From assembly GCF_027587025.1 (NCBI RefSeq), contig NZ_JAPPTI010000001.1, forward strand, positions 1-64,000: a DNA stretch of 64,000 bases, written 5' to 3'. Numbering within the stretch: the first letter of the stretch is position 1; every line of letters starts with the position of its first letter. The notes beneath the pieces were generated by a model. It did not search any database and was not told where the DNA came from. It saw nothing but the letters and a program-made list of their open reading frames with translations. A program made the position numbers and the translations under genes. This DNA is from Vibrio sp. LaRot3. Its GTDB lineage: Bacteria > Pseudomonadota > Gammaproteobacteria > Enterobacterales > Vibrionaceae. Shown in pieces: positions 1 to 9,517 of this stretch.

Positions 1-30
1 CCGAGAGTCGTCTCATTAAACACGAACAAC

Positions 31-107
<77 letters not shown>

Positions 108-113
108 TATACT

Positions 114-143
114 AAGCCTCAGCAGTAATGCTGAGGCTTTTTT
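114..143 (+). terminator. Terminator after tRNA-Trp
   Basis: An 11-bp perfect stem (AAGCCTCAGCA / TGCTGAGGCTT) with a 4-base loop runs into a T tract. It lies 7 bases after the tRNA CCA end, so it ends the tRNA transcript. Confidence 0.9.
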
Positions 144-167
144 GCATCTGTTGCTTTTACAAAGCAA

Positions 168-212
168 GTGTTGGGAGCTTGTACGCAAGCCCGGTCGAAT
201 CTTCCACCTGCA
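168..212 (+). pseudogene. tRNA-Trp-like 3' half remnant
   Basis: GTGTTGGGAG (168-177) is identical to the variable-loop/T-arm entry of the tRNA-Trp 61 bases upstream. After about 15 extra bases, TCGAATCT-TCCACC-TGCA again follows the tRNA 3' half. No 5' half, anticodon arm or acceptor partner is visible, so it cannot fold as a tRNA. It looks like a decayed partial duplication of the 3' end of the tRNA gene. A chance resemblance is possible but unlikely given two matching blocks in order. Confidence 0.45.
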
Positions 213-221
213 TCGACAAAC

Positions 222-252
222 AAATGGCGAGTACTAAGTACTCGCCATTTTT
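222..252. terminator. Second hairpin with T tract downstream of the tRNA region
   Basis: AAATGGCGAGTAC / GTACTCGCCATTT forms a long near-palindromic stem followed by T residues at 248-252, with A residues on the other side, so it could work in both directions. On the minus strand it lies 65 bases after the end of the phospholipase D gene and probably terminates it. Confidence 0.75.
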
Positions 253-316
253 AACGAAAGAAAGCAACGCGCTTGGATCTCTCTGATCATCGCTGCCTTC
301 ATTTTTCAGTCATGAT

Positions 317-1846
317 CTAAAGAATATTCTTAGGTACTATTCTTCGCATCTTTACTTTAATTTGCTTTAGCAAGCTAACCTCGCTATCGGGATTAAAGTC
401 TTCACTGATACGCCATGCGTTCTCTGGTGCCATCTCGATGTTCAACGAGGTATTTAGAATCTCGGTAATTTTCGGCGAGTGTATAATGGCAAAACTTTCT
501 GTGTTTAAGTTGGCACTTCGAGGGTCAAAATTGTAGGTACCGATGACAGATATTTTATTGTCTATCGACATCGTTTTAGCGTGTAAACCGAATATTGGAG
601 TTGTAGGTAAACGTTTGAACATGTGTTCTGTCATCACTCGCTGTCTTATCTTTGCATCGGGTTTGAACTCATAAATTTCGACTCCTGTATCCAATAATGC
701 GGAGCGATTTCGCTGATAGCCACTAAATGCTTCAAGGTTATCGTTGGAGGCAAGGCTATTAGTGAGGATTTTTACGTTAATTCCTTTATCTACGAGACGC
801 TTAAGGAACTGACGATCTGCTTTTGTCGTCACTAAGTAGGGAGTCTGAATTAAAATACTTCTTTCTGCTTTTTCAGCGAGATCGGCCAGTTTCTTTTGAG
901 TAACACTACCTCCACCCAAGAATGAACTCTGATCATTTTTACCAGGGTGGTCTGAAATATACTCCACTTGTTCAATGAACTGGAAGCGCCCTTCGGCTAT
1001 CAAATGATTGAAAGTATCGGGAACTTTTTGGATTTCTGCACGTATCTCAGGATGAAAGTTTTCTGGGTTGCACGCATAGGAATGCAATCGAGAAAAGTCT
1101 GGATTTTTAGGGTAGGGATTACTATCAATTAGTCTGTCTACGTCGACGCTTAGGTCACTGTTCCAGTACTGTTCAAAAGAATGCTCAACATCAGTCACGA
1201 CTTTTCCTGCTAAGAATACATCTCTATCTCTGAAGTTATATTCGTGGTCAAACCCGAAGTATTCATCGGCGACATTTCTACCGCCGGTAATCGCGACTTT
1301 TCCATCCACTAGAAAGACTTTGTTGTGCATTCTTTGGTTCAAGCCATGGAAGTCAGTCAGCACCACCCCAAACTTATTTATTATGTTCTTACCAATGTTT
1401 ACATTGGGGTTGTAGATTTTTATCTCGATGTTTTCATGTGCTGATAGCATCAAAAGCTCATCACCTTTCGCATCTAGCATAATGTCGTCTATTAAAACCC
1501 GAACCTTTACACCTCGCTCCGCTGCGTGGACAAGATAGTCTGTGGCAATAAGCCCGATATTATCAACTGAGAATATAAAATATTGAATATCAATAGTGTG
1601 CTCAGCTCTTTCTGTTAGCCAAGCTCTAGACATCATCGCTTCAGCTCCTTGCTCTAGCACATAGATGCCTGTTTGATCACTAAGATGTGATTGGTATGGT
1701 TCTAGAAACAGAGATAAGGGTTTCACTTGATGTTGTGGGATAGCATCACAATAGTCTTTGTCAGATAACGGGACACTATCTGGAGTCATATCGCAGCCAA
1801 CCAACAATAGGCTGAGTGAGCATAAAAGAGGAACTGTTTTCTTCAT
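317..1846 (-). CDS. Phospholipase D-family lipoprotein, ClsC-like cardiolipin synthase
   Basis: The protein has 509 residues with a lipoprotein signal ending in LVGC (Cys18), so it should be anchored to a membrane from the periplasmic side. Two PLD catalytic motifs are visible: HNK at about 174-176 with following DGKVAITGGRN, and HAK at about 422-424 with IGTYNFDPRS. Two HKD half-sites make one active site that transfers phosphatidyl groups. Length and a lipoprotein signal suggest the ClsC/YmdC branch of cardiolipin synthases rather than ClsA or ClsB. E. coli ClsC works with a partner YmdB, which is not next to this gene. The family is certain, the exact substrate inferred. The gene is monocistronic. 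Confidence 0.85.
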   Translation of the reverse strand: MKKTVPLLCSLSLLLVGCDMTPDSVPLSDKDYCDAIPQHQVKPLSLFLEPYQSHLSDQTGIYVLEQGAEAMMSRAWLTERAEHTIDIQYFIFSVDNIGLIATDYLVHAAERGVKVRVLIDDIMLDAKGDELLMLSAHENIEIKIYNPNVNIGKNIINKFGVVLTDFHGLNQRMHNKVFLVDGKVAITGGRNVADEYFGFDHEYNFRDRDVFLAGKVVTDVEHSFEQYWNSDLSVDVDRLIDSNPYPKNPDFSRLHSYACNPENFHPEIRAEIQKVPDTFNHLIAEGRFQFIEQVEYISDHPGKNDQSSFLGGGSVTQKKLADLAEKAERSILIQTPYLVTTKADRQFLKRLVDKGINVKILTNSLASNDNLEAFSGYQRNRSALLDTGVEIYEFKPDAKIRQRVMTEHMFKRLPTTPIFGLHAKTMSIDNKISVIGTYNFDPRSANLNTESFAIIHSPKITEILNTSLNIEMAPENAWRISEDFNPDSEVSLLKQIKVKMRRIVPKNIL

Positions 1847-1976
1847 CGGGTCAGCGGGGAATTATAAATTGTTCATAACTTATACACTAACCACTGATTT
1901 ATATCACCAATTTTGCCTAGCGAGTATGGAGAAGCAGTCGAGTAGAGCTGTGTAATGTTTACTCGATACAACAAAA

Positions 1977-2003
1977 AAAGCCCCGCTCATTGAGCGGGGC
2001 TTT
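1977..2003 (-). terminator. Terminator of suhB
   Basis: A 13-bp stem AAAGCCCCGCTCA / TGAGCGGGGCTTT with a 1-base centre (functional loop about 5) is flanked by A residues on the left, which become a T tract on the minus strand. It is 26 bases past the suhB stop codon. Confidence 0.9.
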
Positions 2004-2028
2004 GTATATTCAGCTGTGACGGAGCTTA

Positions 2029-2832
2029 TTATTTTAGGATAGCTTCGTTACCGTTTTCACGGATGTGCTTAAGAAGACCTTTAACACCGCGAGCGCTTGA
2101 AGCTACAACGTTGCCAGACTTCATGTACTCAGTACCGCCAGCAAAGTCAGTTACGATAGCGCCTGCTTCACGAGCGATAAGTTCACCTGCTGCGATATCC
2201 CATGGCTTAAGGCCAAGCTCGAAGTAACCGTCAACGCGGCCAGCTGCTAGGTAACATAGATCTAGAGCAGCAGAGCCAGTACGACGGAAGTCAGAGCAGT
2301 CTACGAATAGAGAAGACATGATCTTGAAGTAAGATTCAGAGTGTTGCTTCTGCTTGAATGGGAAACCTGTCGCTAGAACAGTACCTTGAAGGTCTTTAAG
2401 TTGCTTAACGCGAATACGAGCGTTGTTTAGCTGAGCGCCAGCGCCGCGTTGTGCTGTGAATAGTTCGTTTAGCATTGGATCGTAAACACACGCAACCTCT
2501 GTTTTGCCACGGAAGCGAACAGCGATTGAAACTGAGAAGTGTGGTAGACCTTTAACGAAGTTGGTAGTGCCATCCAGTGGGTCGATGATCCATTGTACTT
2601 CTTTATCTTTACCTTCGATAACGCCATTTTCTTCAGCAACGATACAGTGCTCTGGGTAAGACGCTTTGATTGTATCGATGATGATAGCTTCCGCTTCTTT
2701 GTCTACGTTTGTAACAAAGTCGTTTACGCCTTTCTGAGTAGATTCGATCTTCTCAGCATTTTCTAAAGATTTAGCAATATGGTTGCCAGCTTTTCGTGCA
2801 GCACGAATAGCGATATTAAGCATTGGATGCAT
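2029..2832 (-). CDS. suhB: Inositol-1-monophosphatase / Nus-complex factor SuhB
   Basis: The 267-residue protein matches the usual SuhB length. Metal-binding signatures of the inositol monophosphatase family are present: EEN near residue 68, then IDPLDGTTNF, and KPWDIAAG in the C-terminal half. The enzyme hydrolyses myo-inositol phosphate with Mg2+. In E. coli SuhB also joins the rRNA antitermination complex, which is probably its main role. It is divergent from trmJ and close to iscR, the arrangement known from enterics. It has its own terminator and is a single-gene unit. Confidence 0.97.
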   Translation of the reverse strand: MHPMLNIAIRAARKAGNHIAKSLENAEKIESTQKGVNDFVTNVDKEAEAIIIDTIKASYPEHCIVAEENGVIEGKDKEVQWIIDPLDGTTNFVKGLPHFSVSIAVRFRGKTEVACVYDPMLNELFTAQRGAGAQLNNARIRVKQLKDLQGTVLATGFPFKQKQHSESYFKIMSSLFVDCSDFRRTGSAALDLCYLAAGRVDGYFELGLKPWDIAAGELIAREAGAIVTDFAGGTEYMKSGNVVASSARGVKGLLKHIRENGNEAILK

Positions 2833-3008
2833 ACTAATTTCCCAACGGATGTTAAAGAACAGAAAAACGAGCGCGAGTATAACAGAATAAATGGCAAATG
2901 GAAGTGGCTAATTATTGCACTATTAACGGCTTTAACGTAAAGGCAAACACCATTTCTATTTTCTATGTGTTAATATCTCGCAGCTCTATTTTGCTACAGG
3001 TTTATTAC

Positions 3009-3737
3009 ATGCTTAACAACGTAAAAGTGGTTCTGGTTGGAACATCGCATTCAGGAAATATTGGCTCTGCAGCTCGTGCTATGAAAGTGATGGGCTTTAC
3101 AAATATGGTGCTAGTTGATCCGCAATGTGAAGTTGACGGTCAATCCATTGCCTTAGCAGCTGGCGCTGCGGATATCGCGCAGAATGCTCAGGTTGTAAGT
3201 ACGTTAGAAGAAGCGGTAGAGGATTGTTCTTTAGTCGTTGGCTCGAGTGCTCGCTCTCGTACACTAGAGTGGCCTATGTTAGAGCCTAGAGAGTGTGGCG
3301 AAAAGTGTGCTCAAGAAGGTTTAACAAGTAAGGTTGCGATTGTATTTGGTCGTGAGCGTACTGGGTTGACCAATGAAGAGCTACAAACGTGCCATTATCA
3401 TGTTTGTATTCCTGCTAACCCAGAGTATAGCTCTCTAAACTTAGCGATGGCCGTACAAACTATCAGTTATGAAATCCGTGTTGCGCATTTAGAGCAAGAA
3501 AAAGCACTGCACCCAGAGCAGAAACCAGTTGAGTATCCTAGACATAAAGAACTAGAAATGTTCTTTGATCACCTTGAAAAAGTGATGGTTGATACCCAGT
3601 TTATTTCTCAGGAGCAGCCTGGAAAAGTCATGAACAAGATGCGCCGCCTATTTAGTCGAGCACGACCAGAGCTGCAAGAGATCAATACGTTGAGAGGCGT
3701 ATTAACTGCTATTGAAAAGAAGATTGGTAGTCGATAA
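3009..3737 (+). CDS. trmJ: tRNA (cytidine/uridine-2'-O-)-methyltransferase TrmJ
   Basis: The SpoU/TrmH-type methyltransferase modifies position 32 of certain tRNAs using S-adenosylmethionine. From ATG 3009 it has 242 residues (E. coli 246). The start of the domain reads [19 protein letters not shown], and the trefoil-knot SAM site shows [14 protein letters not shown] and [15 protein letters not shown]. An upstream in-frame extension to 2898 is possible but adds 37 residues with no counterpart in the family, so I reject it. The gene precedes iscR, as in E. coli, separated by the IscR-controlled promoter region. Confidence 0.95.
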   Translation: MLNNVKVVLVGTSHSGNIGSAARAMKVMGFTNMVLVDPQCEVDGQSIALAAGAADIAQNAQVVSTLEEAVEDCSLVVGSSARSRTLEWPMLEPRECGEKCAQEGLTSKVAIVFGRERTGLTNEELQTCHYHVCIPANPEYSSLNLAMAVQTISYEIRVAHLEQEKALHPEQKPVEYPRHKELEMFFDHLEKVMVDTQFISQEQPGKVMNKMRRLFSRARPELQEINTLRGVLTAIEKKIGSR

Positions 3738-3744
3738 TTACGAT

Positions 3745-3810
3745 TTTAGTCAGTGACTTAATACCTGACTAATTTAGTCAAATAAATACTTGACCATTTT
3801 AGTCAGGTAT
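3745..3810 (+). promoter_or_regulatory. IscR type 1 binding sites in the isc promoter
   Basis: Two adjacent 25-base sites at 3761-3785 and 3786-3810 fit the IscR type 1 consensus for cluster-bound IscR (ATAxxxGACTxxxxTAGTCxxxTAT pattern). The first has CCTGACTAATTTAGTCAAA and the second CTTGACCATTTTAGTCAGG as cores. A third half-site TTTAGTCAG lies at 3745-3753. TTGACC at 3790-3795 may be the -35 element, so IscR binding would cover the promoter and repress isc when Fe-S clusters are plentiful. The -10 is not clear. The sites are seen; the regulation is by analogy to E. coli. Confidence 0.88.
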
Positions 3811-3852
3811 GAAAAACTTCATACCACATAAATGATGTGGATATGGTGTTAT

Positions 3853-4356
3853 ATGAGACTTACATCTAAAGGAAGATATGCAGTTACAGCTATGCTAGAT
3901 GTGGCTTTACACTCTCAGCAGAATCCTGTACCGCTAGCCGACATTTCAGAGCGACAAGGAATCTCACTTTCGTATTTAGAACAGTTGTTTTCTAAGTTAC
4001 GTAAAGCAGGGTTAGTTGCTAGTGTTCGTGGCCCAGGTGGCGGTTACCGCTTAGGTGCTGATGCACACACAATTGCAATAGGAACAGTGATCGCGGCCGT
4101 TGATGAGTCCGTAGATGCGACTAAGTGCAATGGGAAAGGTGACTGTCAAGGTGGCACGCGTTGTTTAACGCACACCTTATGGCGTGATTTGAGCTCACGC
4201 ATTAGCGACTTTCTCAACAACATCACTCTTGGCGAGTTGATGAAAGATAACGAAGTATTAGAAATTTCAGACCGACAAGACATCGATCTTGCGGTTAACC
4301 ATGGCCTCGCAAATCATACAAATAAAGCGGTTGTGGGTTTAGACGTCCGCTCTTAA
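3853..4356 (+). CDS. iscR: Fe-S cluster-sensing transcriptional regulator IscR
   Basis: Rrf2-family regulator of 167 residues from ATG 3853, which gives the conserved start [15 protein letters not shown]. An N-terminal winged helix is followed by the cluster ligands Cys92, Cys98, Cys104 and His107, all at the E. coli positions. With a [2Fe-2S] cluster it binds type 1 sites and represses its own operon; apo-IscR acts on type 2 sites. Two type 1 boxes lie directly upstream. A longer reading from 3832 adds seven residues not found in the family. The iscS start follows 30 bases after the stop. Confidence 0.97.
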   Translation: MRLTSKGRYAVTAMLDVALHSQQNPVPLADISERQGISLSYLEQLFSKLRKAGLVASVRGPGGGYRLGADAHTIAIGTVIAAVDESVDATKCNGKGDCQGGTRCLTHTLWRDLSSRISDFLNNITLGELMKDNEVLEISDRQDIDLAVNHGLANHTNKAVVGLDVRS

Positions 4357-4386
4357 GCGGTCAGCAATGTTACATTGGAGTAGAGA

Positions 4387-5601
4387 ATGAAACTGCCGAT
4401 TTATCTTGATTACTCGGCAACTTGTCCGGTTGATCCGCGAGTTGCTGAAAAGATGGTTCAGTACATGACGATGGATGGAACGTTTGGTAACCCAGCGTCC
4501 CGTTCACACCGTTACGGTTGGCAAGCCGAAGAAGCAGTAGATAATGCTCGTGAGCAAATCGCGGATCTGTTAAACGCTGACCCAAGAGAAATTGTGTTTA
4601 CATCTGGTGCAACTGAATCAGATAACTTAGCAATTAAAGGTGCGGCACACTTCTATGCGAAGAAGGGTAAGCACGTAATTACTTGCAAAACAGAACACAA
4701 AGCTGTGCTAGATCCATGCCGTCAGTTGGAACGTGAAGGTTATGAGGTAACTTACCTTGAGCCGGAATCTAACGGCCTTATTGATCTAAATAAGCTTGAA
4801 GCGGCGATGCGTGATGACACAGTACTTGTCTCTATCATGCACGTGAATAATGAAATTGGCGTTATTCAAGATATCACTGAGATTGGCGAGCTTTGCCGCT
4901 CTCGTAAGATTGTGTTCCATGTCGATGCAGCGCAATCAGCAGGTAAGATCCCGCTAGACGTTCAAGAAATGAAAGTGGATCTAATTTCGCTTTCAGCACA
5001 CAAAGTATACGGCCCGAAAGGTATCGGTGCTCTGTATGTTCGTCGTAAGCCTCGTATTCGTCTTGAGGCTCAAATGCACGGTGGTGGTCATGAGCGTGGT
5101 TTCCGCTCTGGCACACTAGCAACTCACCAAATCGTGGGTATGGGTGAAGCATTTGCAATCGCAAAACAAGATATGCAAAAAGACTTTGACCATGCGCTAG
5201 CACTTCGTAACCGTCTGTTTGAAGGTGTAAAAGACCTTGAAGCAGTAACGGTAAACGGTGATTTTGACCAACGTGTACCTCACAACCTTAATATCAGTTT
5301 TGCATTCGTTGAAGGTGAATCATTACTAATGTCTTTGAAAGACTTAGCGGTTTCTTCAGGTAGTGCATGTACTTCTGCAAGTCTAGAGCCTTCGTATGTA
5401 CTTCGTGCATTAGGTCTAGATGATGAGTTAGCGCATAGCTCAGTTCGTTTCTCATTCGGTCGTTTCACGACAGAAGAAGAAGTGGATTACGCAGTAGAAC
5501 AAATTCGTACAGCAGTAACTAAACTGCGTGACATGTCTCCTCTATGGGATATGTACAAGGAAGGAGTTGATCTAAGTACGGTTGAGTGGGCACACCACTA
5601 A
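4387..5601 (+). CDS. iscS: Cysteine desulfurase IscS
   Basis: Pyridoxal-phosphate enzyme that takes sulfur from L-cysteine and hands it to IscU for cluster building, and to thiolation enzymes. The 404 residues equal the E. coli length. PLP-binding Lys206 lies in [12 protein letters not shown] and the persulfide-carrying Cys328 in [14 protein letters not shown]. Histidine 104 of KTEHKAV is also conserved. It is the second gene of the isc operon, between iscR and iscU, with a GGAGTAGAG ribosome binding site just before the ATG. Confidence 0.99.
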   Translation: MKLPIYLDYSATCPVDPRVAEKMVQYMTMDGTFGNPASRSHRYGWQAEEAVDNAREQIADLLNADPREIVFTSGATESDNLAIKGAAHFYAKKGKHVITCKTEHKAVLDPCRQLEREGYEVTYLEPESNGLIDLNKLEAAMRDDTVLVSIMHVNNEIGVIQDITEIGELCRSRKIVFHVDAAQSAGKIPLDVQEMKVDLISLSAHKVYGPKGIGALYVRRKPRIRLEAQMHGGGHERGFRSGTLATHQIVGMGEAFAIAKQDMQKDFDHALALRNRLFEGVKDLEAVTVNGDFDQRVPHNLNISFAFVEGESLLMSLKDLAVSSGSACTSASLEPSYVLRALGLDDELAHSSVRFSFGRFTTEEEVDYAVEQIRTAVTKLRDMSPLWDMYKEGVDLSTVEWAHH

Positions 5602-5651
5602 ACCCTAGATCACTCTAATGATGTGTAGGTAGAGGATTCGAGGTAAAGACA

Positions 5652-6032
5652 ATGGCATACAGTGAAAAAGTAATCGATCATTATGAGAACCCACGTAACG
5701 TAGGTTCATTCGACAAAGAAGATCCAGCAGTAGGTAGCGGCATGGTTGGCGCTCCAGCTTGTGGTGACGTAATGAAACTTCAAATTAAGGTAACACCAGA
5801 AGGTATTATTGAAGATGCGAAGTTCAAAACATACGGCTGTGGCAGTGCAATCGCTTCTAGCTCGCTTGTAACTGAGTGGGTTAAAGGTAAGAGCATTGAA
5901 GAAGCAGCAGCAATCAAAAATGCTGAAATTGCAGAAGAGTTAGAGCTTCCACCAGTGAAAGTTCACTGTTCAATTCTTGCTGAAGATGCAATTAAAGCAG
6001 CAGTTGCTGACTACAAGAAGAAACATCAGTAA
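5652..6032 (+). CDS. iscU: Fe-S cluster assembly scaffold IscU
   Basis: The small scaffold on which [2Fe-2S] and [4Fe-4S] clusters are built before transfer by HscA/HscB. It has 126 residues with the three ligand cysteines Cys37 (GAPACGD), Cys63 (TYGCGSA) and Cys106 (VKVHCSI). The LPPVK motif at 99-103, bound by HscA, is present. It lies 50 bases after iscS. The spacing, composition and neighbours are those of the standard isc operon. Confidence 0.99.
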   Translation: MAYSEKVIDHYENPRNVGSFDKEDPAVGSGMVGAPACGDVMKLQIKVTPEGIIEDAKFKTYGCGSAIASSSLVTEWVKGKSIEEAAAIKNAEIAEELELPPVKVHCSILAEDAIKAAVADYKKKHQ

Positions 6033-6047
6033 ACTCTCTTTGTCATT

Positions 6048-6070
6048 AATGGGAGCGAAGTGCTCCCATT
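6048..6070 (+). other. Intercistronic hairpin between iscU and iscA
   Basis: AATGGGAGC / GCTCCCATT pair with a 5-base loop. The T run behind it (TTTCATTC) is short, so it looks like an RNA stability or partial attenuation element rather than a full terminator. A role in unequal iscU/iscA expression is only inferred. Confidence 0.5.
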
Positions 6071-6101
6071 TCATTCATAACCAGAACTATCAGGGTGCAG
6101 T

Positions 6102-6425
6102 ATGGCCATCACATTAACAGAAGCAGCAGCAAGTCGCGTCAGTGCTTTCCTAGCAAATCGAGGGAAGGGCATCGGACTACGTCTTGGAGTTAAGACAACA
6201 GGCTGTTCCGGTATGGCTTATGTGCTTGAATTTGTAGACGATCTAAATGAAGAAGACGAAGTGTTTGATCATTCCGGTGTGAAGATCATCATCGATAAGA
6301 AGAGTCTTGTTTACTTAGATGGCACCGAGCTAGATTACGTTAAAGAAGGCTTGAACGAAGGTTTTGAGTTCAACAACCCAAATGCGAAAAGTGAATGTGG
6401 TTGTGGTGAGAGCTTCAACGTCTAA
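6102..6425 (+). CDS. iscA: A-type Fe-S carrier IscA
   Basis: A-type carrier that receives clusters from IscU and passes them to target enzymes, or delivers iron. The 107 residues match the family. The three conserved cysteines are Cys35 (TTGCSGMAY) and Cys99/Cys101 in [11 protein letters not shown] at the C terminus. It is the fourth gene of the isc operon. Hairpins lie in the spacers on both sides, which may uncouple its expression from the neighbours. Confidence 0.98.
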   Translation: MAITLTEAAASRVSAFLANRGKGIGLRLGVKTTGCSGMAYVLEFVDDLNEEDEVFDHSGVKIIIDKKSLVYLDGTELDYVKEGLNEGFEFNNPNAKSECGCGESFNV

Positions 6426-6431
6426 CGATTG

Positions 6432-6458
6432 CTCTCCTGCTGACTCTTGGTAGGAGAG
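6432..6458 (+). other. Intercistronic hairpin between iscA and hscB
   Basis: CTCTCCT (6432-6438) and AGGAGAG (6452-6458) pair across a 13-base loop. No T tract follows, so it is not a terminator. It may be a processing or stability site, or it may matter only as a weak structure near the hscB start. Confidence 0.35.
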
Positions 6459-6480
6459 ATGACCAAGGACCAGAATAATC

Positions 6481-6996
6481 ATGAACCACTTTGAATTATT
6501 TGGGCTACCAACTCAGTTTAAGCTGGATGGTAGCCTTCTTTCTTCTCAGTTCCGTGAACTGCAAAAGCGTTTTCATCCCGATAATTTTGCTACGGCATCT
6601 GAGCGAGATCGCCTCATGGCGGTACAGAAAGCCGCTCAGATCAATGACGCGCACCAAGTTTTAAAGAACCCTATTTCTCGCGCTGAATACCTACTTGCAG
6701 AGAATCAAGTAGAGATCCGTGGTGAACAACAAACAATGCAAGATCCGATGTTCTTAATGGAACAAATGGAATTGCGAGAAGAACTCGAAGAGATCCCATC
6801 GAAAGGCGAGCCTGAAGCTGCTTTATTTGACTTTGATGGCAAAGTATCACGCATGTACAAGCAGCAACTACAAACAGTAGAACAACAACTTAACGATGCT
6901 CTGTGGTTGGAAGCGGCAGACAGCGTTCGTAAACTAAAATTTATTGCCAAACTAAAAAATGAAATCGAGCTAGTCGAAGATAAGCTACTCGGTTAA
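6481..6996 (+). CDS. hscB: Fe-S assembly co-chaperone HscB
   Basis: J-domain protein (171 residues) that brings IscU to the Hsp70-type chaperone HscA and stimulates its ATPase. The J-domain HPD motif is at residues 32-34 in RFHPDNF. The C-terminal helical domain that binds IscU follows and is rich in Glu. The gene ends 20 bases before hscA. Length and order match E. coli. Confidence 0.98.
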   Translation: MNHFELFGLPTQFKLDGSLLSSQFRELQKRFHPDNFATASERDRLMAVQKAAQINDAHQVLKNPISRAEYLLAENQVEIRGEQQTMQDPMFLMEQMELREELEEIPSKGEPEAALFDFDGKVSRMYKQQLQTVEQQLNDALWLEAADSVRKLKFIAKLKNEIELVEDKLLG

Positions 6997-7016
6997 TTCC
7001 AGAGCAAGGATTAACA

Positions 7017-8870
7017 ATGGCATTACTCCAAATTGCAGAACCGGGCCAAAGCTCGGCACCTCATGAGCATAAACTTGCCGCAGGTATCGATTTAGGAACA
7101 ACTAACTCGTTAGTTGCTTCCGTTCGCAGTGGTAACGCAACCACGTTAGCTGATCAGCAAGGTCGTAGTATTCTTCCTTCCGTTGTCCATTATGCAGCGG
7201 ATTCTATTGATGTCGGTTATACGGCTCAAGCGCATTCAGAAACGGATCCGACTAACACAATTATTTCGGTTAAGCGTCTTATTGGTCGCTCGTTAAAAGA
7301 CATCCAACAGCGTTACCCATCACTGCCTTATGCATTGAAAGAGAGCGATAACGGGCTGCCTATTTTGCAAACCGCGAGTGGTGATAAAAACCCAATCGAA
7401 GTGTCGGCTGATATTCTAAAAGCCTTAGGTCAGCGAGCAGAACAAACACTTGGTGGTGAACTTGCAGGTGTCGTTATAACCGTTCCTGCCTACTTTGATG
7501 ATGCGCAGCGTGCTGGCACAAAAGATGCCGCTAAGTTAGCGGGTCTGCATGTATTACGTTTACTAAACGAACCAACAGCAGCAGCTATTGCTTACGGCCT
7601 AGACTCTGGTCAAGAAGGTGTTATCGCGGTGTATGACCTTGGTGGTGGTACGTTTGATATCTCTATTCTTCGTCTTTCAAAAGGGGTGTTTGAAGTATTA
7701 GCCACTGGCGGTGATTCTGCTCTAGGCGGCGATGATTTCGACCATCTATTGGCTGATCATGTTCAAGCTAAAGCGGGTATCGAGCAAGCACTCAGTGCAG
7801 AGCAGCAACGTATCCTTCTTAATACCGCTTCACAGACGAAAATCGCGTTCTCAGAACAAGACTCTGTTTCTGTTGACGTTCTGGGTTGGCAAGGTGAAGT
7901 GACTCGCGAAGAGTTTGAAGAGTTGATTCGCCCGTTGGTGAAGAAAACCCTGATGTCTTGTCGCCGTGCTTTGAAAGATGCGGACGTTGAGTTAGACGAA
8001 GTGAATGAAGTGGTGATGGTTGGTGGTTCAACTCGCACACTTTTGGTTCGTGAAATGGTTGGTGATTTCTTTGGTCGTACGCCGTTAACGAGCATTAACC
8101 CAGATGAAGTTGTGGCGATTGGCGCAGGTATTCAAGCGGATATTCTAGCGGGTAACAAACCAGACTCTGAAATGCTGCTTCTCGATGTGATTCCACTGTC
8201 ACTTGGCATTGAAACCATGGGCGGTTTGGTTGAGAAAATCATTCCTCGTAACACGACTATTCCGGTGGCACGTGCACAAGAGTTTACAACTTTCAAAGAT
8301 GGTCAAACAGCAATGACGGTTCACACTGTTCAAGGTGAGCGTGAAATGGTGGATGACTGTCGCTCATTGGCACGATTCTCTTTGAAAGGGATTCCGCCGA
8401 TGGCTGCAGGTGCGGCGCATATTCGCGTCACATACCAAGTGGATGCCGATGGTCTACTATCTGTAACCGCAATGGAAAAGAGCACCGGCGTACAATCAGA
8501 GATTCAAGTTAAGCCTTCTTACGGCCTAAGCGATGATGAAGTAGCAAACATGCTACGTGACTCGATGACCTATGCTAAAGAAGACATGCACTCGCGCGCA
8601 CTCGCAGAGCAACGAGTTGAAGCGGATCGTGTGATTGAAGGCTTAATTGCAGCGATGCAAGCCGATGGCGATGAGCTGCTATCAGAGCAAGAAAAACAAG
8701 ATTTACTAGCCGCAATCGAAGCTCTGATTGAGCTGCGTAATGGCGACGATGCTGATGCGATTGAAGTCGGCATTAAACAGACGGACAAAGCGAGCCAAGA
8801 TTTCGCGTCACGCCGTATGGATAAATCAATTCGAGCAGCACTTGCTGGTCAATCTGTAGATAATATTTAA
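7017..8870 (+). CDS. hscA: Fe-S assembly Hsp70 chaperone HscA
   Basis: Specialised Hsp70 (617 residues) that uses ATP to release clusters from IscU. The nucleotide-binding domain has [14 protein letters not shown] near residue 23, [14 protein letters not shown] near 204 and VMVGGSTRT near 335. The substrate-binding domain and lid occupy the last 220 residues. It lacks the acidic DnaK C-terminal tail, which separates it from DnaK. It lies between hscB and fdx in the isc operon. Confidence 0.99.
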   Translation: MALLQIAEPGQSSAPHEHKLAAGIDLGTTNSLVASVRSGNATTLADQQGRSILPSVVHYAADSIDVGYTAQAHSETDPTNTIISVKRLIGRSLKDIQQRYPSLPYALKESDNGLPILQTASGDKNPIEVSADILKALGQRAEQTLGGELAGVVITVPAYFDDAQRAGTKDAAKLAGLHVLRLLNEPTAAAIAYGLDSGQEGVIAVYDLGGGTFDISILRLSKGVFEVLATGGDSALGGDDFDHLLADHVQAKAGIEQALSAEQQRILLNTASQTKIAFSEQDSVSVDVLGWQGEVTREEFEELIRPLVKKTLMSCRRALKDADVELDEVNEVVMVGGSTRTLLVREMVGDFFGRTPLTSINPDEVVAIGAGIQADILAGNKPDSEMLLLDVIPLSLGIETMGGLVEKIIPRNTTIPVARAQEFTTFKDGQTAMTVHTVQGEREMVDDCRSLARFSLKGIPPMAAGAAHIRVTYQVDADGLLSVTAMEKSTGVQSEIQVKPSYGLSDDEVANMLRDSMTYAKEDMHSRALAEQRVEADRVIEGLIAAMQADGDELLSEQEKQDLLAAIEALIELRNGDDADAIEVGIKQTDKASQDFASRRMDKSIRAALAGQSVDNI

Positions 8871-8882
8871 GAGTTGGAAGCT

Positions 8883-9221
8883 ATGCCTAAAGTTATTGTA
8901 TTGCCACACGATGAGCTGTGCCCAGAAGGCGCAGTGCTTGAAGCCGCAACAGGTGAAAGCGTATTAGATGTGGCGCTTAAAAATGGTATTGGGATTGAGC
9001 ATGCGTGTGAAAAATCTTGTGCATGTACGACATGTCACATCGTAATTCGTGAAGGCTTCGACTCGCTTGAAGAGAGCGATGAGCTAGAAGATGACATGCT
9101 AGATAAAGCATGGGGTCTAGAGCCTGAATCACGTTTAGGTTGCCAAGCATTAGTCGCGGATGAAGATTTGGTTGTAGAGATTCCGAAGTATACGCTTAAC
9201 CACGCATCTGAAGACCACTAA
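8883..9221 (+). CDS. fdx: ISC-system [2Fe-2S] ferredoxin
   Basis: Adrenodoxin-type ferredoxin that donates electrons during cluster assembly. From ATG 8883 it has 112 residues (E. coli 111) and begins MPKVIVLPHDE. Cluster ligands are in HACEKSCACTTCH (C-x5-C-x2-C) and in RLGCQAL. An earlier TTG at 8874 is possible but the GTTGGAAG ribosome binding site lies across it and serves the ATG. The gene starts 12 bases after hscA. Confidence 0.97.
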   Translation: MPKVIVLPHDELCPEGAVLEAATGESVLDVALKNGIGIEHACEKSCACTTCHIVIREGFDSLEESDELEDDMLDKAWGLEPESRLGCQALVADEDLVVEIPKYTLNHASEDH

Positions 9222-9246
9222 ACAATTCAAATAAAGGGAGTGAGCA

Positions 9247-9441
9247 ATGAAATGGACGGATTCGCGCGATATTGCGATTGAACTGTGTGATAAGTTTCCT
9301 GATGTTGATCCTAAGACGGTACGTTTTACCGATTTGCATCAATGGATCTTAGAGTTAGAAGACTTTGATGATGAACCAAATCGCTCTAATGAGAAGATCT
9401 TAGAAGCGGTGATCCTAATGTGGATGGATGAGGCAGATTAA
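9247..9441 (+). CDS. iscX: Fe-S assembly protein IscX
   Basis: A 64-residue acidic protein, last of the isc operon. It begins [19 protein letters not shown] and ends in an acidic WMDEAD-type tail, as in E. coli IscX (YfhJ). IscX binds IscS and iron and tunes the rate of cluster formation. A strong ribosome binding site AAAGGGAG precedes the ATG. A terminator follows within 50 bases. Confidence 0.97.
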   Translation: MKWTDSRDIAIELCDKFPDVDPKTVRFTDLHQWILELEDFDDEPNRSNEKILEAVILMWMDEAD

Positions 9442-9487
9442 TCTGCTGAGACAAATTCTACGCAGTTAACAAAATTTAGTAAAACTA

Positions 9488-9511
9488 ACGGGCCAAGCGG
9501 CCCGTTTTTTT
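9488..9511 (+). terminator. Terminator of the isc operon
   Basis: ACGGGCC / GGCCCGT with a 4-base loop is followed by seven T residues. It separates isc from pepB, so pepB needs its own promoter. Confidence 0.92.
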
Positions 9512-9517
9512 ATCCAA

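Noticed and set aside
1758-1955. Plus-strand ORF overlapping the start of the phospholipase D gene
   Set aside because: No domain, no ribosome binding site, and it is antisense to the signal peptide region of a clear gene.
2898-3008. 37-residue extension of TrmJ
   Set aside because: Not part of the family; the segment is the suhB-trmJ promoter region and ATG 3009 gives the usual length.
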